Shown here piece after piece: positions 6,601 to 14,845 of a stretch of DNA of 17,253 nt. The notes beneath the pieces are model-generated. The model ran no database searches. It saw only the letters and a list, made by a program, of their open reading frames with translations, and was not told the DNA's origin. The stretch is from Clostridiales bacterium UBA6388 (GTDB lineage Bacteria > Bacillota > Clostridia > Oscillospirales > Oscillospiraceae). Each line of letters opens with the position of its first letter. Position 1 is the stretch's first letter. The stretch lies in the NCBI GenBank assembly GCA_002437575.1, contig DJQK01000147.1:1-17253 (forward strand). The letters are read 5' to 3'. Position numbers and translations under genes: made by a program.

Positions 6601-9465
6601 GTTCAGTCTATCATTGCCTACCAGAGCGTCGTCGGGGTAGGTGTAGGAGAACCCGAGCGGGTTATCGCCGTAAGCGATGGTCATATTGTCCGCGGTGACG
6701 ATGATGGGCTTTTTGTTGACGGTGATATTGAAGGTCTTCTGATCGTAATAGTCCGCAGAATCGTAGGTGACGGTGATCGTCGCCGTGCCGACGCCAGCAG
6801 CGGTGATCTTGTTGCCTTCTGCCTTAATAACGTTTTCTGCGCTGGATCTGAATACGATCTCGCCGCCCTTGGCTGCTTCAGCGACGCTCCAAGTCACGGT
6901 CTTTTCATCGCCGTAGATCATGCTCATGCCGTCGGTGAGACTAGTGACCATGAGATCGGGGTTCAGCTTGTTGACGATGGTGACCGTGAGCGTGATCGTG
7001 AAGTCATTATAGTTCGTCGAGCTGAACGTTACCGGAATGGTGGCTGTTTTGTTGACATCGGCCGACGTGGTGCTCTTCGGCGTGAAGCTCAGCGTCGTTC
7101 CGTCGAGCGTGGGATCGCCGGAGATGATGCCGCTGTCCGTTGTCGTGCCCAGCTCCGCAGTAAACGCAACATCAGCGGGCAGGCCCCAGTCAGAGAAGGT
7201 CTGCGGGGTCGTAACGCCGTAGCGGATGTTCATGGTCTTGGTGGTCTCGACGTTCTGAAGCGTAGCCTTGCCGATGGTGAAGTTTAACGTGAACTGATCG
7301 AAGGTATAGTTGCTGCCGGTCTTAGGCTTGAAGGTGATCTCCGCTTTATCGCCAGCGTTGACGTTGTTGCGGTATTCGACAGTGTAGTCCTCGTTCAGCG
7401 TCAGCTTGACCGGCTCGTTTCTGCCGACAGTCAGCGTCGGTACATTCGGTTCTTTCGCCGTACCGTCATAGGTAAACGTCCCGGGGATGGTTATTGTATC
7501 GGTAGTAATATTGAGAACCTGCGGTTCGATTGTGAAGTTCTTTTCAACAGAGCCGGTGTAATTGCCCTGACCGGTGACTGTGACCGTGGCAAGTCCAGCG
7601 TTGGTGTTGCCGGAGTAGGAAACGGTGTAGTCCGTGTCCTGCGTCAGCGGCTTGTCGCCGTCCTTGACCGTAACGGTCGGCTTTATCTCGTTTCCCGTGT
7701 ATGTATACCCGGTGCCTTCAGCCGGTCGAAGGGTGATGTCGCAGGAAGCGATCGACTTGGTGATCTGGAAGTACACCGTCTGTGTGCCGGTGAAGTTGTT
7801 CTGGCCGGTGATCGTGACGGTAGCCGTGCCAACGTTGATGTTGGTAGAGTACGTTACTTCGTAATCTGTACCACGAACCAGCGTTTTACCGCCCAGCTTG
7901 ACTTCGGGCGCAGGCTCGATCTCCTTGCCGGTGTACTCCTGAGTGGGAATTTTCGTAATCGCTGCGCCGGCGATCGATGCGGGGTTGACTGTTACGGAAA
8001 CGGTCTGTCTGGTAACAGCGTAGGCAGCGTCATTTGGCGTGAAAACTACTGTATATTCATGTGTACCAACATTGCCGACAAGCTGATTTCCGTTTTCCCA
8101 TTCGAATTTGCCGGTTACCTTTTCATTATTGAACGTTGCACTGCAATAATCCGAAGGCTCGATCTCGCTCAACTTTTGGCCATACGTTGCAGTAAAAGTA
8201 CCGGTCACAGTGATCGTGACAGGGTCTGCCGCGAGGGTCTCAGGGAAGGTGCACCAGACCGTGCGGTCATTATTCTTGTTGAGCGTTGCGCCGCTGATCG
8301 TTGTGTCGATATTCGGCTTTTCCTCGGTCGTCAGCGGCACGATATGGTTTTTGTCTGTGTCGTAGCTGATTTTCGCCTGATAAACGGTAGAGGGAGCAAA
8401 CTTCTCGCCCTCTACCAGCACGACAGGATCATTCTGGTCTGCAACGACTTTGTACCATTCGGTTTCAGTCACCGTAATGCCAGTCGTGAGCGAATCTGCC
8501 TGCCCCGGTGTCGCGTTCTTCACAGGCGCGGTCAGAGAGAAGGCCATCGAGGAAATCTCCGCCGGATTGACGGTGATTTCACCACATGGGGAAATGCCAT
8601 CGTAAGTAGCGGTGATCTTATAAGCACCAGCATCTGTCGTATTACCGACAGTCATCGTCTTCTTGTCATTGCTGAAGGTGATCGTGGACACGCTGGCCTC
8701 AGTCTCACCGTCTTTTTTCGCCACCGACCACGTTTCAACAAGATTCGTGATATCCTTGCCACTGGTAGAAAGCGCCTTCAGCGTGTAGGTCTTCTCTTCG
8801 CCGTAAGTAGCTTGTTCGCTCGGCGTGATCTCAACGCTGTTAAGCGTGGGAGTATTGCCAGTAATCGCAACGTCAACCGTGGTGTTTGCGAAATCAATTC
8901 CTTCAACGGGAATTGCCGTCTTGTCAGCCTCATTAAGCACCACGCCAATGCTCTGCTCACGGCTCATATCAAATGCAAAATGGTAATCCCCCGTTTCAGC
9001 TGCACTGTTCACTTGAAACAGGAAACCAGCTATAGCAAGCGTTCCATTGGCTGCGATCTCTTTAGATCCAGATGTATACGTCGAAATCGTAGCTACGCCG
9101 CTATCAGGCGTAGCGGAAACAGCCGTCCACCTGCTGCTGAACACGTTAATACCCGGTCCCCAAGTTTCACCATCGATTTTCTTCTGTACCGCAGTAAGCG
9201 CATCGGAGTCATACTTAACAGCAAACTGTGCCACTTGGAGAAAACGTGCAGTTGCATCATTCTCATAAGACACTTTAAGCATAATGTAATCGTCTTTGCC
9301 ATACGTGTCTTTTCCAGTGAGCTCCGTGACATCTCCGTCGTCCGAAATAGAAACCGGAACAACGCTTAAAGATACCGATGGGCCGTTACCTTCAGCAGCA
9401 ACCGGAATAACCGTTACCGAAAGGAGTGACACGATCGCCAATACAAGCGAAATAACTCGTTTCAT
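3697..9465 (-). CDS. Giant SLH-anchored surface protein with cohesin-like and Ig/MBG/YDG repeats
   Basis: A secreted 1922-residue protein. Residues 1-24 are a signal peptide (MKRVISLVLA... ending PVAAE). Residues about 28-200 form a cohesin-like beta domain. The body (about 205-1400) is built of Ig-like modules: five repeats of the form YTG...DYTV.YS.N.N.GTATVTITG.GNYTG (near 509, 588, 665, 1187 and 1264), MBG-type modules (near 918 and 1328) and a YDG-type module (near 1000, KTYDGTNTATVTGV). A mixed region (1400-1720) leads to a Ser-rich linker with LPSTG at 1742-1746, then three SLH domains (about 1751-1795, 1813-1860, 1871-1918) that would bind pyruvylated secondary cell-wall polymer. AAAGGAG lies 9 nt before the ATG and overlaps the end of the dockerin gene, so the two are co-translated. 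No catalytic motif is seen; an adhesin or surface-layer role is inferred. Confidence 0.9.
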   Translation of the reverse strand: MKRVISLVLAIVSLLSVTVIPVAAEGNGPSVSLSVVPVSISDDGDVTELTGKDTYGKDDYIMLKVSYENDATARFLQVAQFAVKYDSDALTAVQKKIDGETWGPGINVFSSRWTAVSATPDSGVATISTYTSGSKEIAANGTLAIAGFLFQVNSAAETGDYHFAFDMSREQSIGVVLNEADKTAIPVEGIDFANTTVDVAITGNTPTLNSVEITPSEQATYGEEKTYTLKALSTSGKDITNLVETWSVAKKDGETEASVSTITFSNDKKTMTVGNTTDAGAYKITATYDGISPCGEITVNPAEISSMAFSLTAPVKNATPGQADSLTTGITVTETEWYKVVADQNDPVVLVEGEKFAPSTVYQAKISYDTDKNHIVPLTTEEKPNIDTTISGATLNKNNDRTVWCTFPETLAADPVTITVTGTFTATYGQKLSEIEPSDYCSATFNNEKVTGKFEWENGNQLVGNVGTHEYTVVFTPNDAAYAVTRQTVSVTVNPASIAGAAITKIPTQEYTGKEIEPAPEVKLGGKTLVRGTDYEVTYSTNINVGTATVTITGQNNFTGTQTVYFQITKSIASCDITLRPAEGTGYTYTGNEIKPTVTVKDGDKPLTQDTDYTVSYSGNTNAGLATVTVTGQGNYTGSVEKNFTIEPQVLNITTDTITIPGTFTYDGTAKEPNVPTLTVGRNEPVKLTLNEDYTVEYRNNVNAGDKAEITFKPKTGSNYTFDQFTLNFTIGKATLQNVETTKTMNIRYGVTTPQTFSDWGLPADVAFTAELGTTTDSGIISGDPTLDGTTLSFTPKSTTSADVNKTATIPVTFSSTNYNDFTITLTVTIVNKLNPDLMVTSLTDGMSMIYGDEKTVTWSVAEAAKGGEIVFRSSAENVIKAEGNKITAAGVGTATITVTYDSADYYDQKTFNITVNKKPIIVTADNMTIAYGDNPLGFSYTYPDDALVGNDRLNIKPETTATKTSPVGTYDITLAEGEGGNPNYNVKLNPGTLTITKAPLTITNATVEGKTYDGTNTATVTGVTFEGLKNEQSLTLDTDYTVSGEFKDANAGVDKEVTVTVTLSTTGTAANYELKVNTLTAKSTIEKRTTQVKITEIKDAVYTGKPYARENYTVNSENAVFKFFKADGNRLGDQIDTPTDVGEYYINAIVNETDNEKESGDSAKFAIKPRPLTDAGVTVADIPDQTYTGLQITPAVTVKYNGMTLTKGTDYTVVASGDCTNVGTATVHINGKGNYSGTIEKTFTIVPKLVEGATVTFSNETLTYNGEEQHPETITVGHGATGFASSDYTVAYSDNVNAGTATATVTFKGNYSGTATGTFTIAPKTIDDLTWTGDTFYYDKNEKTVTATANGLIGEDTATVTVKGGKQTAIGSYIATATAISNANYQLKDGLTHNFTIKNAIESISVTSPATVSATVDGLTIKLVGTKMDNETVGLKINNSEQATTIANDQTSVEVNSIPYKLDKSDLKETPNDVTLAEKPAEVSAPETASDDTKQAVATIKEVGGTKSEGLAAAAASAITEEAKSKNTDETQNTVTATTKLEIEVQNYEKSAEEGKSVLTLEITPKVTYTYTDKDGKEQEETETISNSDIKAPVTISVKLPEGMPTTNLFVKHELKNGGVEYLKVTVTNGVATWQQSSFSTAILMSDNRTVTITLVKGNGEKITMDLDLSSIGTVLPKDGNKTNWKFDGIDGSYSTITNELFETLAEKGDTITATSVSGSSSEPDDKPSRPGSSSSSGPLLPSTGADELAFRDVSKYDYYYNAVKWAVKKGVTSGTGRYTFSPDDACTRAQTVTFLWRAAGCPKASTKTNPFTDVAASDYFYEAVLWAVENGITNGTSSTTFSPNASVTRAQVAAFLWRANGEPAAKDSGFADVHANAYYAKAVAWAYAEGITTGTGFGVFSPDNVCTRAQIVTFLFRNAK

Positions 9466-9479
9466 TTTCCTTTTCTCCT

Positions 9480-10091
9480 TTAATCAAAAGATTTGATAAC
9501 TTCCGCCGAATACTTTAAGATCATCAGCGCGTCAAATGCGTTAACTGTTCCGCTCTTGTCAACGTCCGCGGCCAATTGTTCCGTTGCATTCAGTGTAATA
9601 ACTTCCGCAGAAGCCTTCAGCGCCATCAGCGCATCAAAAGCGTTGATTGAACCGTTACTGTCCACATCCCCCAGCGTATACGTTGGCTTCTCGCCATAGC
9701 TGAACGACGCGGCCTCGGTTGGCTCTTTGCTCGCGGTGCTGACGTAGACGCGGTAGGTTTTATCCGCTTCCAGCCCCTTCGGCTTGAGCGTGAACGTTGT
9801 GTCTGTGCCGCTCTGGTCGATGTACTGAAGGTTCTGTTCCGTCGGCAGGCCGCTGACTTCTACGAGGTAGACGAGCGTCTGCTCAGCCGGTGCGGTTTGG
9901 AGCGTCAGCGTGAACGTGTCCGCGTTTTCGTAAAAGCCGCCGTCTGCCGTAACGTTCTCTACACGAAACGTGTAGCCTGTCTTGCTCTGCACGTTATACG
10001 CGCCGAGCGCCGTATCATCCGCAAGCGCCGCCGTGCTGAGCGTGAGCAGCGTGAGCGCCGCGAGGAAAAGCGCGGTGATCTTTCGTTTCAT
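9480..10091 (-). CDS. Small secreted dockerin-containing protein
   Basis: A 203-residue protein. A signal peptide covers residues 1-25 (KRKITALFLAALTLLTLSTA, then ALA). A beta-rich domain of unknown or fibronectin-III-like type follows (about 30-135, with LKPKGLEADKTYRVYVSTA). It ends in a type I-like dockerin: repeat 1 GDVDSNGSINAFDALMALK (141-159) and repeat 2 ADVDKSGTVNAFDALMILK (175-193). The Ca2+-loop positions are D142/D144/N146/N150/D153 and D176/D178/S180/N184/D187. The start overlaps the stop of the cohesin-SLH gene as ATGA, so an upstream in-frame extension is rejected. The likely partner is the cohesin of that neighbour. There is no enzyme domain, unlike most dockerin proteins of cellulosomes. 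Confidence 0.9.
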   Translation of the reverse strand: MKRKITALFLAALTLLTLSTAALADDTALGAYNVQSKTGYTFRVENVTADGGFYENADTFTLTLQTAPAEQTLVYLVEVSGLPTEQNLQYIDQSGTDTTFTLKPKGLEADKTYRVYVSTASKEPTEAASFSYGEKPTYTLGDVDSNGSINAFDALMALKASAEVITLNATEQLAADVDKSGTVNAFDALMILKYSAEVIKSFD

Positions 10092-11203
10092 GCCAGCGCC
10101 TGCCTTTCTGTCGGGAATTTGTCCATGTAGCGCAGCAAAATTGCCGCGATCTGTGCGCGGGAGGCGTTCTGCTCGGGTGCGATCTGTCCGTTTCCGACGC
10201 CGGAGACGAGCGAGTTGTAGACCGCCCACCACATCGCGTCCTTTGCCCAGGAAGCGAGCTTGCCGCTGTCGGTGAAGCTCGTTTCATACACACCGGAGAC
10301 CATCGCCTCGCCGTCGGTCTTGCCGCCGGAGAAGCGGAAGAGGATCGCCACGGCCTGCTGGCGGGTGATATTTTCGTTCGGGCCAAAGGCCGTTTCGCTT
10401 AAGCCCTTTACGAAGCCGTTTTCATACGCCCAGTCGAGCGCTGTTTCGTACCATTCGCCGCCCACAGTGTCGGTGAAGAGCGCTTTTTCTTTCGCTTCCG
10501 GCTTTCCGGCCATGCGCCAGAGCATCAGCACGAACTGCGCCCGCGTGACCGCCTCGTCCGGCCGGAACGTTCCGTCAGAAAAGCCCGCGACGAGCCCGAG
10601 TTCTGCCGCCCGCTCGACCGAGTCATACGCCCAGTGGCGGGACGATACGTCGCGGAACGAGCCGGTTTTTTCCGGTTCTTCGGGGGTTTCCGGTTTTTCC
10701 GGGGCGATGGCGGAGGGGGCCGTTTTGTCTTCGGAAACGAGCTTCGGAAGATCATAGGTGAAGGCGATCTGCGCGCCGTTCGCGTCTGCCATCGTGGTCT
10801 GCGAAACGGTGAGCTTTGCGTCGCCCGCCGATTTTACCGTGAAGGTGAACACCGCGAGCGTACCGTCTTTTTTGACCGTGTCGGTGCTGGCCGCAGCCAG
10901 GATCGCGCCCACGCCGTCTCTTGTGCCGTGCGTGTTCGACGCCGAGAGCATCCCGCTCGTGACCGCGCCGTTCTGAACGGCCGTGCACGTTAAAACCGCG
11001 TCGTCGTAGCCCAGCTTGACCTGCGCGGCAGACAGGCCGGGATTTGACGAGACGCTGACCGTCACGGTGAAGCTCTCGCCGACCGCGGGTAAGGTGTCCG
11101 GCGCGGTGACCACGACGCTCGTGCCCGCCGCAAAAGCCGCCGGTATGAGGCTTGTGAGCAGCGCAAGCATCACACATAAAATTCCGATTCGCTTGATGCG
11201 CAT
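10088..11203 (-). CDS. Cohesin-SLH surface anchoring protein
   Basis: A 371-residue protein with a signal peptide (1-26, ending PAAFAAG), one cohesin domain (about 28-150: VVVTAPDTLPAVGESFTVTV, GLSAAQVKLGYDDAVL, GTLAVFTFTVKSAG), a Pro/Glu-rich linker (155-180) and three SLH domains (about 183-228, 243-290 and 310-358, each with an RAQ-, RQQ- or RAQ-type motif). This is the layout of cellulosome anchoring proteins of the OlpA/SdbA kind: SLH holds the cell wall and cohesin holds a dockerin partner. The ATG at 11203 is preferred over 11215 because GGGGGA sits just before it. It is the first gene of a three-gene operon, ends in a 4-bp ATGA overlap with the dockerin gene, and has its own promoter. 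Confidence 0.9.
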   Translation of the reverse strand: MRIKRIGILCVMLALLTSLIPAAFAAGTSVVVTAPDTLPAVGESFTVTVSVSSNPGLSAAQVKLGYDDAVLTCTAVQNGAVTSGMLSASNTHGTRDGVGAILAAASTDTVKKDGTLAVFTFTVKSAGDAKLTVSQTTMADANGAQIAFTYDLPKLVSEDKTAPSAIAPEKPETPEEPEKTGSFRDVSSRHWAYDSVERAAELGLVAGFSDGTFRPDEAVTRAQFVLMLWRMAGKPEAKEKALFTDTVGGEWYETALDWAYENGFVKGLSETAFGPNENITRQQAVAILFRFSGGKTDGEAMVSGVYETSFTDSGKLASWAKDAMWWAVYNSLVSGVGNGQIAPEQNASRAQIAAILLRYMDKFPTERQALA

Positions 11204-11233
11204 GGTGTCCCCCATTTCTATACACTGTTTTTT

Positions 11234-11262
11234 ATTGTACTGTTTTTCGTCCTGTTTTTCAA
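11234..11262 (-). promoter_or_regulatory. Sigma-A-type promoter of the cohesin-dockerin-SLH operon
   Basis: On the minus strand, TTGAAA (11262-11257) and TACAAT (11239-11234) are 17 bp apart. The octamer AAAAACAG occurs three times across and just after the promoter, a possible regulator-binding repeat. I see no clear terminator for the ECF operon in the 133 bp between the two operons. Confidence 0.7.
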
Positions 11263-11348
11263 TGCCGCCGTTCGGATATTTCGTATTTTTTGCCCGGCAA
11301 AGCGGTAAAAACGGTGATTTATATGGTATATACGCATATTTCCCGTCT

Positions 11349-13976
11349 TCAGTCCGCGAGGCCGTATTTCGTCTTGATGCGATCGAGCTTCTCGAGCATC
11401 CCGCCCGCGCCGATCCAGAGGAAAAAGAACGTCGCCGCGGCTCTGACGAGGTCGACCGGAATGCCGCTGATATAGTAGCTGAGGATGATTTTCCAGTTTA
11501 TCTCCTGCGTCCACATGAGCGCCGACGCCGGGTTCATGATGCCGCCGTAGATAACGGTCGAGGCCAGAACGCCGAAGATGCACAGGCTGGGCTTTGTCCG
11601 CCGCAGAACGCCCTTGCGGTACAAAACGCCCGCGAGAAAACCGATCATGCCCATCGCGAACATCTGCCACGGCGTCCACGGCCCCTGCGAAAAGAGCATA
11701 TTGGAAACGAGCATCGTCATCGCGCCGACCAAAAATCCCGTCTCCCCGCCAAAGGCCACGCCCGCTAAGATCGTCATCGCGACGACCGGCTTGAATTCCG
11801 GCAGCATGAAAAACGCGGCTCTTCCGGCGACGTTCAGCGCGACCAGCACGGCGATGAGCACCAGCTCGCGCGCCTGCGGCTTTCTGCCCTCAAAGATCAA
11901 AAAGAACGGCAGCATACACTCGAGCAGGATCAGAAGCGAAATGAGATAGTATTTCCGCCCCGCGAAAAACCGCACGCCGAGATAGAGCGTCAGCGGGATC
12001 AGCAGCAGAATGAGCGCTGCGGCCAGAACCGTGCGTTTTTGAAGCTTCCGTTTTTCGAGCGGCGTTTTGACAAGGTAGTCGCGCTTTTCCGCCCTCTGCC
12101 CGATCGAAAGCGCGAAGACGAGCAGCGACGCGAGCAGCACGCCGTAGGCCCGCAGCTGCTCAGACGCGAGATCGGTCAGTCCCTCCGCGCCGATGAGCTG
12201 TGTCAGGTCCGTCACGCCGATGGCCTGAATGATCAAGACGAGCGAGACAAGGCCTGAAACGGCAGCGAGAATTTTGCGCCAGACGGGAAGCTTTTTTGCC
12301 TTCGCCTGCTGCGTCTGCGGTTCAGGCAGAGCGGGCGCATATTCCGGAAGCTCCGGTTCTGCCTCCACTTCCCCGCCGCAGGCCACGATCACGTCCTCCG
12401 CCGTCACCGCCTCGGGAAGAACGTCCCGCGCGATGCGGTTCGCGCTCGTGGTGTAGAAGCTGTTGCCGGAGAAAAACGCGCGGGGCTCTGCCGAAGCGAC
12501 GATATTGCCGTCAAAAAACAGGGCACAGCGGTCGGCGTATTTTGCGCAGAATTCAATGTCGTGGCTGACCATCAAGATCGCCACGCCGGACGCTTGCAGC
12601 GTTTTGAGGATCCGGCCGAAGACCTGCTTGAACTCCGCGTCCAGTCCCTTCGTTGGCTCGTCGAGAAGCAGAATTTCGGGGTTCAGGAGCAGGATTTTGG
12701 CAAGCGCCGCCCGCTGCTGTTCGCCGCCGGAAAGATCGTAGGGGTGCCGGTCCAGAAGCTCCGCAAGGGCGCACAGGGAAACGACCTGCGAAAGCCGCTC
12801 GGAGTTTCGCTCCGCCTTCGGAAGAATTTCAAGGAGGTCTTCGCGGACGGTGGACTTGACAAACAGCGCCTGCGGGTTCTGCGGCAGCATCCCGACGCTT
12901 CCGGTGATGGCGAGCTCGCCGCGATAGGGCTTTTGCAGCCCGGCCAGCAGCTTCATGGACGTCGTTTTGCCCGTGCCGTTGCCGCCGAGCAGCGCCAGAA
13001 GCTCTCCCTTGTGCAGCTCCAGCGACAAGCCCTTGACGATATCGGGCGCGTCCTTTTCGTATTTGAACCAGAGCTCCTGCGCCCTTGCGACCGTTTCGCC
13101 GTGCGGCGCGGGTTCGGGAAGCTCCGGTATGGGTCTTAGTTCATGGGTCTTTGCGTAGGAAAGCAGCCAGCTCCTGCCGTCGCAGACCGAGACGGGACAC
13201 GGCGCTTTGGACTCTGCCGCGCTCCAGATGCGCATGGCCGCCGGCATGGCGAGGAACATCGCGTTTCCGCTCTTTTTAAGTTCCGCGCCCACCTCCGCCG
13301 GTGTCCCGGTGCAAAGAAGCCGCCCGCCGTCCATCACGGCCACGCGCGAGGCAAAGGAAAACGCTTCTTCCAGCCGGTGCTCGGTCAAAATGACGGTCGT
13401 TCCGAGCTCGCGGTTGATTTTCCCCAGCGTCGATAAAAAGTCGGAAGCCGCAATGGGGTCTAACTGGCTGGTCGGCTCGTCCAGGATCAGCACCTTCGGC
13501 TGCAAGACCATGACGGAAGCCAAATTCAGAAGCTGCTTCTGCCCGCCGGAAAGCTCGGTGACTGGTCTGTAAAACCACGTCTGGATGCCGAAAAACGACG
13601 CCATTTCCGCGACGCGTCTTCGGATCGTCGGCGTGTCATAGCCGAGAGACTCCAGCCCGAAGGCCAGCTCGTGCCAGACCTTGTCGGTAACGATCTGGTT
13701 GTCACAGCTCTGCTGGACGAAGCCGATCGTTTCGGTCTGCTCGCGCTGAGACAGGCTGTCGAGGCTTTTTCCGTCGAAGAAAACGTCTCCCGAACGCCGG
13801 CCGTGCGGGGCAAGAATGGGCTTGAGCTGCCGCAAAAGCGTCGATTTTCCGCAGCCGGACGGGCCGCAGAGGACCAGAAACTCTCCCGCCTCGACGCGCA
13901 GCGTGAGATCTGTGATCGCCTGCCTGTCCTGTTCGGGATAGGCGAAGGTCAAACGTTCAATTTCAAAGACTGCCAC
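11349..13976 (-). CDS. ECF transporter fusion: two ATPase domains plus membrane S-component-like domain
   Basis: An 875-residue protein. ABC domain 1 has Walker A GPSGCGKST (38-46), Q-loop Q88, signature LSGGQKQ (142-148), Walker B VLILDEPT (162-169) and H200. ABC domain 2 has Walker A GGNGTGKTT (331-339), signature LSGGEQQ (415-421), Walker B ILLLDEPT (435-442) and H472. Residues 565-700 add about four hydrophobic segments of unclear role, and about 700-875 (ARELVLIAVLVALNVAGRAA, GGETGFLVGAMTMLVSNMLF) look like an ECF S component. EcfA1, EcfA2 and the substrate-binding subunit therefore appear to be one chain. The GTG at 13976 is chosen because AAAGGAGG lies 7 nt before it; the gene overlaps ecfT by 28 bp. 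Both ATP sites look intact. The substrate, probably a corrinoid, is inferred only from the neighbours. Confidence 0.88.
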   Translation of the reverse strand: MAVFEIERLTFAYPEQDRQAITDLTLRVEAGEFLVLCGPSGCGKSTLLRQLKPILAPHGRRSGDVFFDGKSLDSLSQREQTETIGFVQQSCDNQIVTDKVWHELAFGLESLGYDTPTIRRRVAEMASFFGIQTWFYRPVTELSGGQKQLLNLASVMVLQPKVLILDEPTSQLDPIAASDFLSTLGKINRELGTTVILTEHRLEEAFSFASRVAVMDGGRLLCTGTPAEVGAELKKSGNAMFLAMPAAMRIWSAAESKAPCPVSVCDGRSWLLSYAKTHELRPIPELPEPAPHGETVARAQELWFKYEKDAPDIVKGLSLELHKGELLALLGGNGTGKTTSMKLLAGLQKPYRGELAITGSVGMLPQNPQALFVKSTVREDLLEILPKAERNSERLSQVVSLCALAELLDRHPYDLSGGEQQRAALAKILLLNPEILLLDEPTKGLDAEFKQVFGRILKTLQASGVAILMVSHDIEFCAKYADRCALFFDGNIVASAEPRAFFSGNSFYTTSANRIARDVLPEAVTAEDVIVACGGEVEAEPELPEYAPALPEPQTQQAKAKKLPVWRKILAAVSGLVSLVLIIQAIGVTDLTQLIGAEGLTDLASEQLRAYGVLLASLLVFALSIGQRAEKRDYLVKTPLEKRKLQKRTVLAAALILLLIPLTLYLGVRFFAGRKYYLISLLILLECMLPFFLIFEGRKPQARELVLIAVLVALNVAGRAAFFMLPEFKPVVAMTILAGVAFGGETGFLVGAMTMLVSNMLFSQGPWTPWQMFAMGMIGFLAGVLYRKGVLRRTKPSLCIFGVLASTVIYGGIMNPASALMWTQEINWKIILSYYISGIPVDLVRAAATFFFLWIGAGGMLEKLDRIKTKYGLAD

Positions 13977-14845
13977 ACGCGCGCCTCCTTTCGATCGAGG
14001 ATCACCGGCGTCAGCACCAGCGCCAGATATACGAGCAGAAAGCTCGCGCGCATCGGGGTAAGGGCGGCGGCCTTCACGGTCGGATAGTACCGGAAATACG
14101 TCCCGCCAGCCATCCAGCCAGAAATGAGGTACGCGCCGCAGAAGATGAGCCACGCAAGGGCCGTTTTGTCTCTGGCATCAAAGCGGTAGATGGAAAACGC
14201 CGTGCGGTTCGGAAGGCCGTAGCCGCGTGCGCGCATGGAATCCGCCGTTTCGATCGCGTTTTCCAGGCTCCACGTGACCATGATCGAGAAAATTTTGACG
14301 GCGCTGGAAAGCCGTTTGAGTGGGCTTCCCGTCTTCGTGTCGCAGCCGATGCAGGTCTGCGCCTCCGAGACGGTCTTCATCTGCGCCGAAAATTTCGGGA
14401 TGAAGCGCAGCGCCATCGACAAAACAAGGCTCAGCGCCGGAATGACGCGGCCGAAGAGGTAGACGAATTTATCGGACGTCATGACCTCGTTGTAGCTGGA
14501 AAACCACAAAACGACGCTGGCCAGCATCGCCGCCGCGGCAAGGCCGTAGTACATGGACTCGAGCGTCAGGGGGTTGCCGCTGGGAAGGTACGTTACGATC
14601 GTCAGGCCCTCGTGGTTGAATGCGGCATTTACAATTGCCGCCAATAGCGCCATCGGCAAAAGGCCCGCGACGGCAAAGCGCACCGCCTTTCTTCCCTTGA
14701 GCAAAACGGCATACGAAAGTGCGCCGGTCAGCGACACCAGAAGATACGCCGGGTGCATCAGGCACATGGAAAACAGCAGCACCAGCGCAAAATACAAAAA
14801 GCTTATCGTCGGATGATAGCCCGAAAACGCGTCTTTGTTTTTCAT
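13949..14845 (-). CDS. ecfT: ECF transporter transmembrane component EcfT
   Basis: A 298-residue membrane protein that couples the ECF ATPases to the S component. Hydrophobic segments near 15-48, 54-74, 97-117, 130-148 and at the C-terminus (228-248, 267-283) flank a long cytoplasmic part. The coupling-helix Ala-Arg-Gly motif is present in ADSMRARGYGLPNRT (ARG at 206-208). MALRFIPKFSAQMKTVSEAQ (144-163) is the other typical coupling stretch. The ATG at 14845 overlaps the stop of the DUF4430 gene as ATGA, with AGAGGG upstream, which rules out the longer reading from 14905. The ATPase/S fusion follows with a 28-bp overlap, so the two gene products should form one transporter. Confidence 0.88.
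   Translation of the reverse strand: MKNKDAFSGYHPTISFLYFALVLLFSMCLMHPAYLLVSLTGALSYAVLLKGRKAVRFAVAGLLPMALLAAIVNAAFNHEGLTIVTYLPSGNPLTLESMYYGLAAAAMLASVVLWFSSYNEVMTSDKFVYLFGRVIPALSLVLSMALRFIPKFSAQMKTVSEAQTCIGCDTKTGSPLKRLSSAVKIFSIMVTWSLENAIETADSMRARGYGLPNRTAFSIYRFDARDKTALAWLIFCGAYLISGWMAGGTYFRYYPTVKAAALTPMRASFLLVYLALVLTPVILDRKEARVWQSLKLNV

Noticed and set aside
3691..7287. A 1198-codon open frame on the plus strand, antisense to the giant surface gene
   Set aside because: It shadows a repetitive gene that rarely uses codons whose complements are stops. It has a V/G/D/R-rich composition, no domain, no signal peptide and no ribosome-binding site, while the minus strand gives clear SLH and Ig-like domains.
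8059..9369. A 436-codon plus-strand open frame antisense to the N-terminal part of the giant gene
   Set aside because: No recognisable motif or ribosome-binding site. The opposite strand encodes a signal peptide and cohesin-like domain here.
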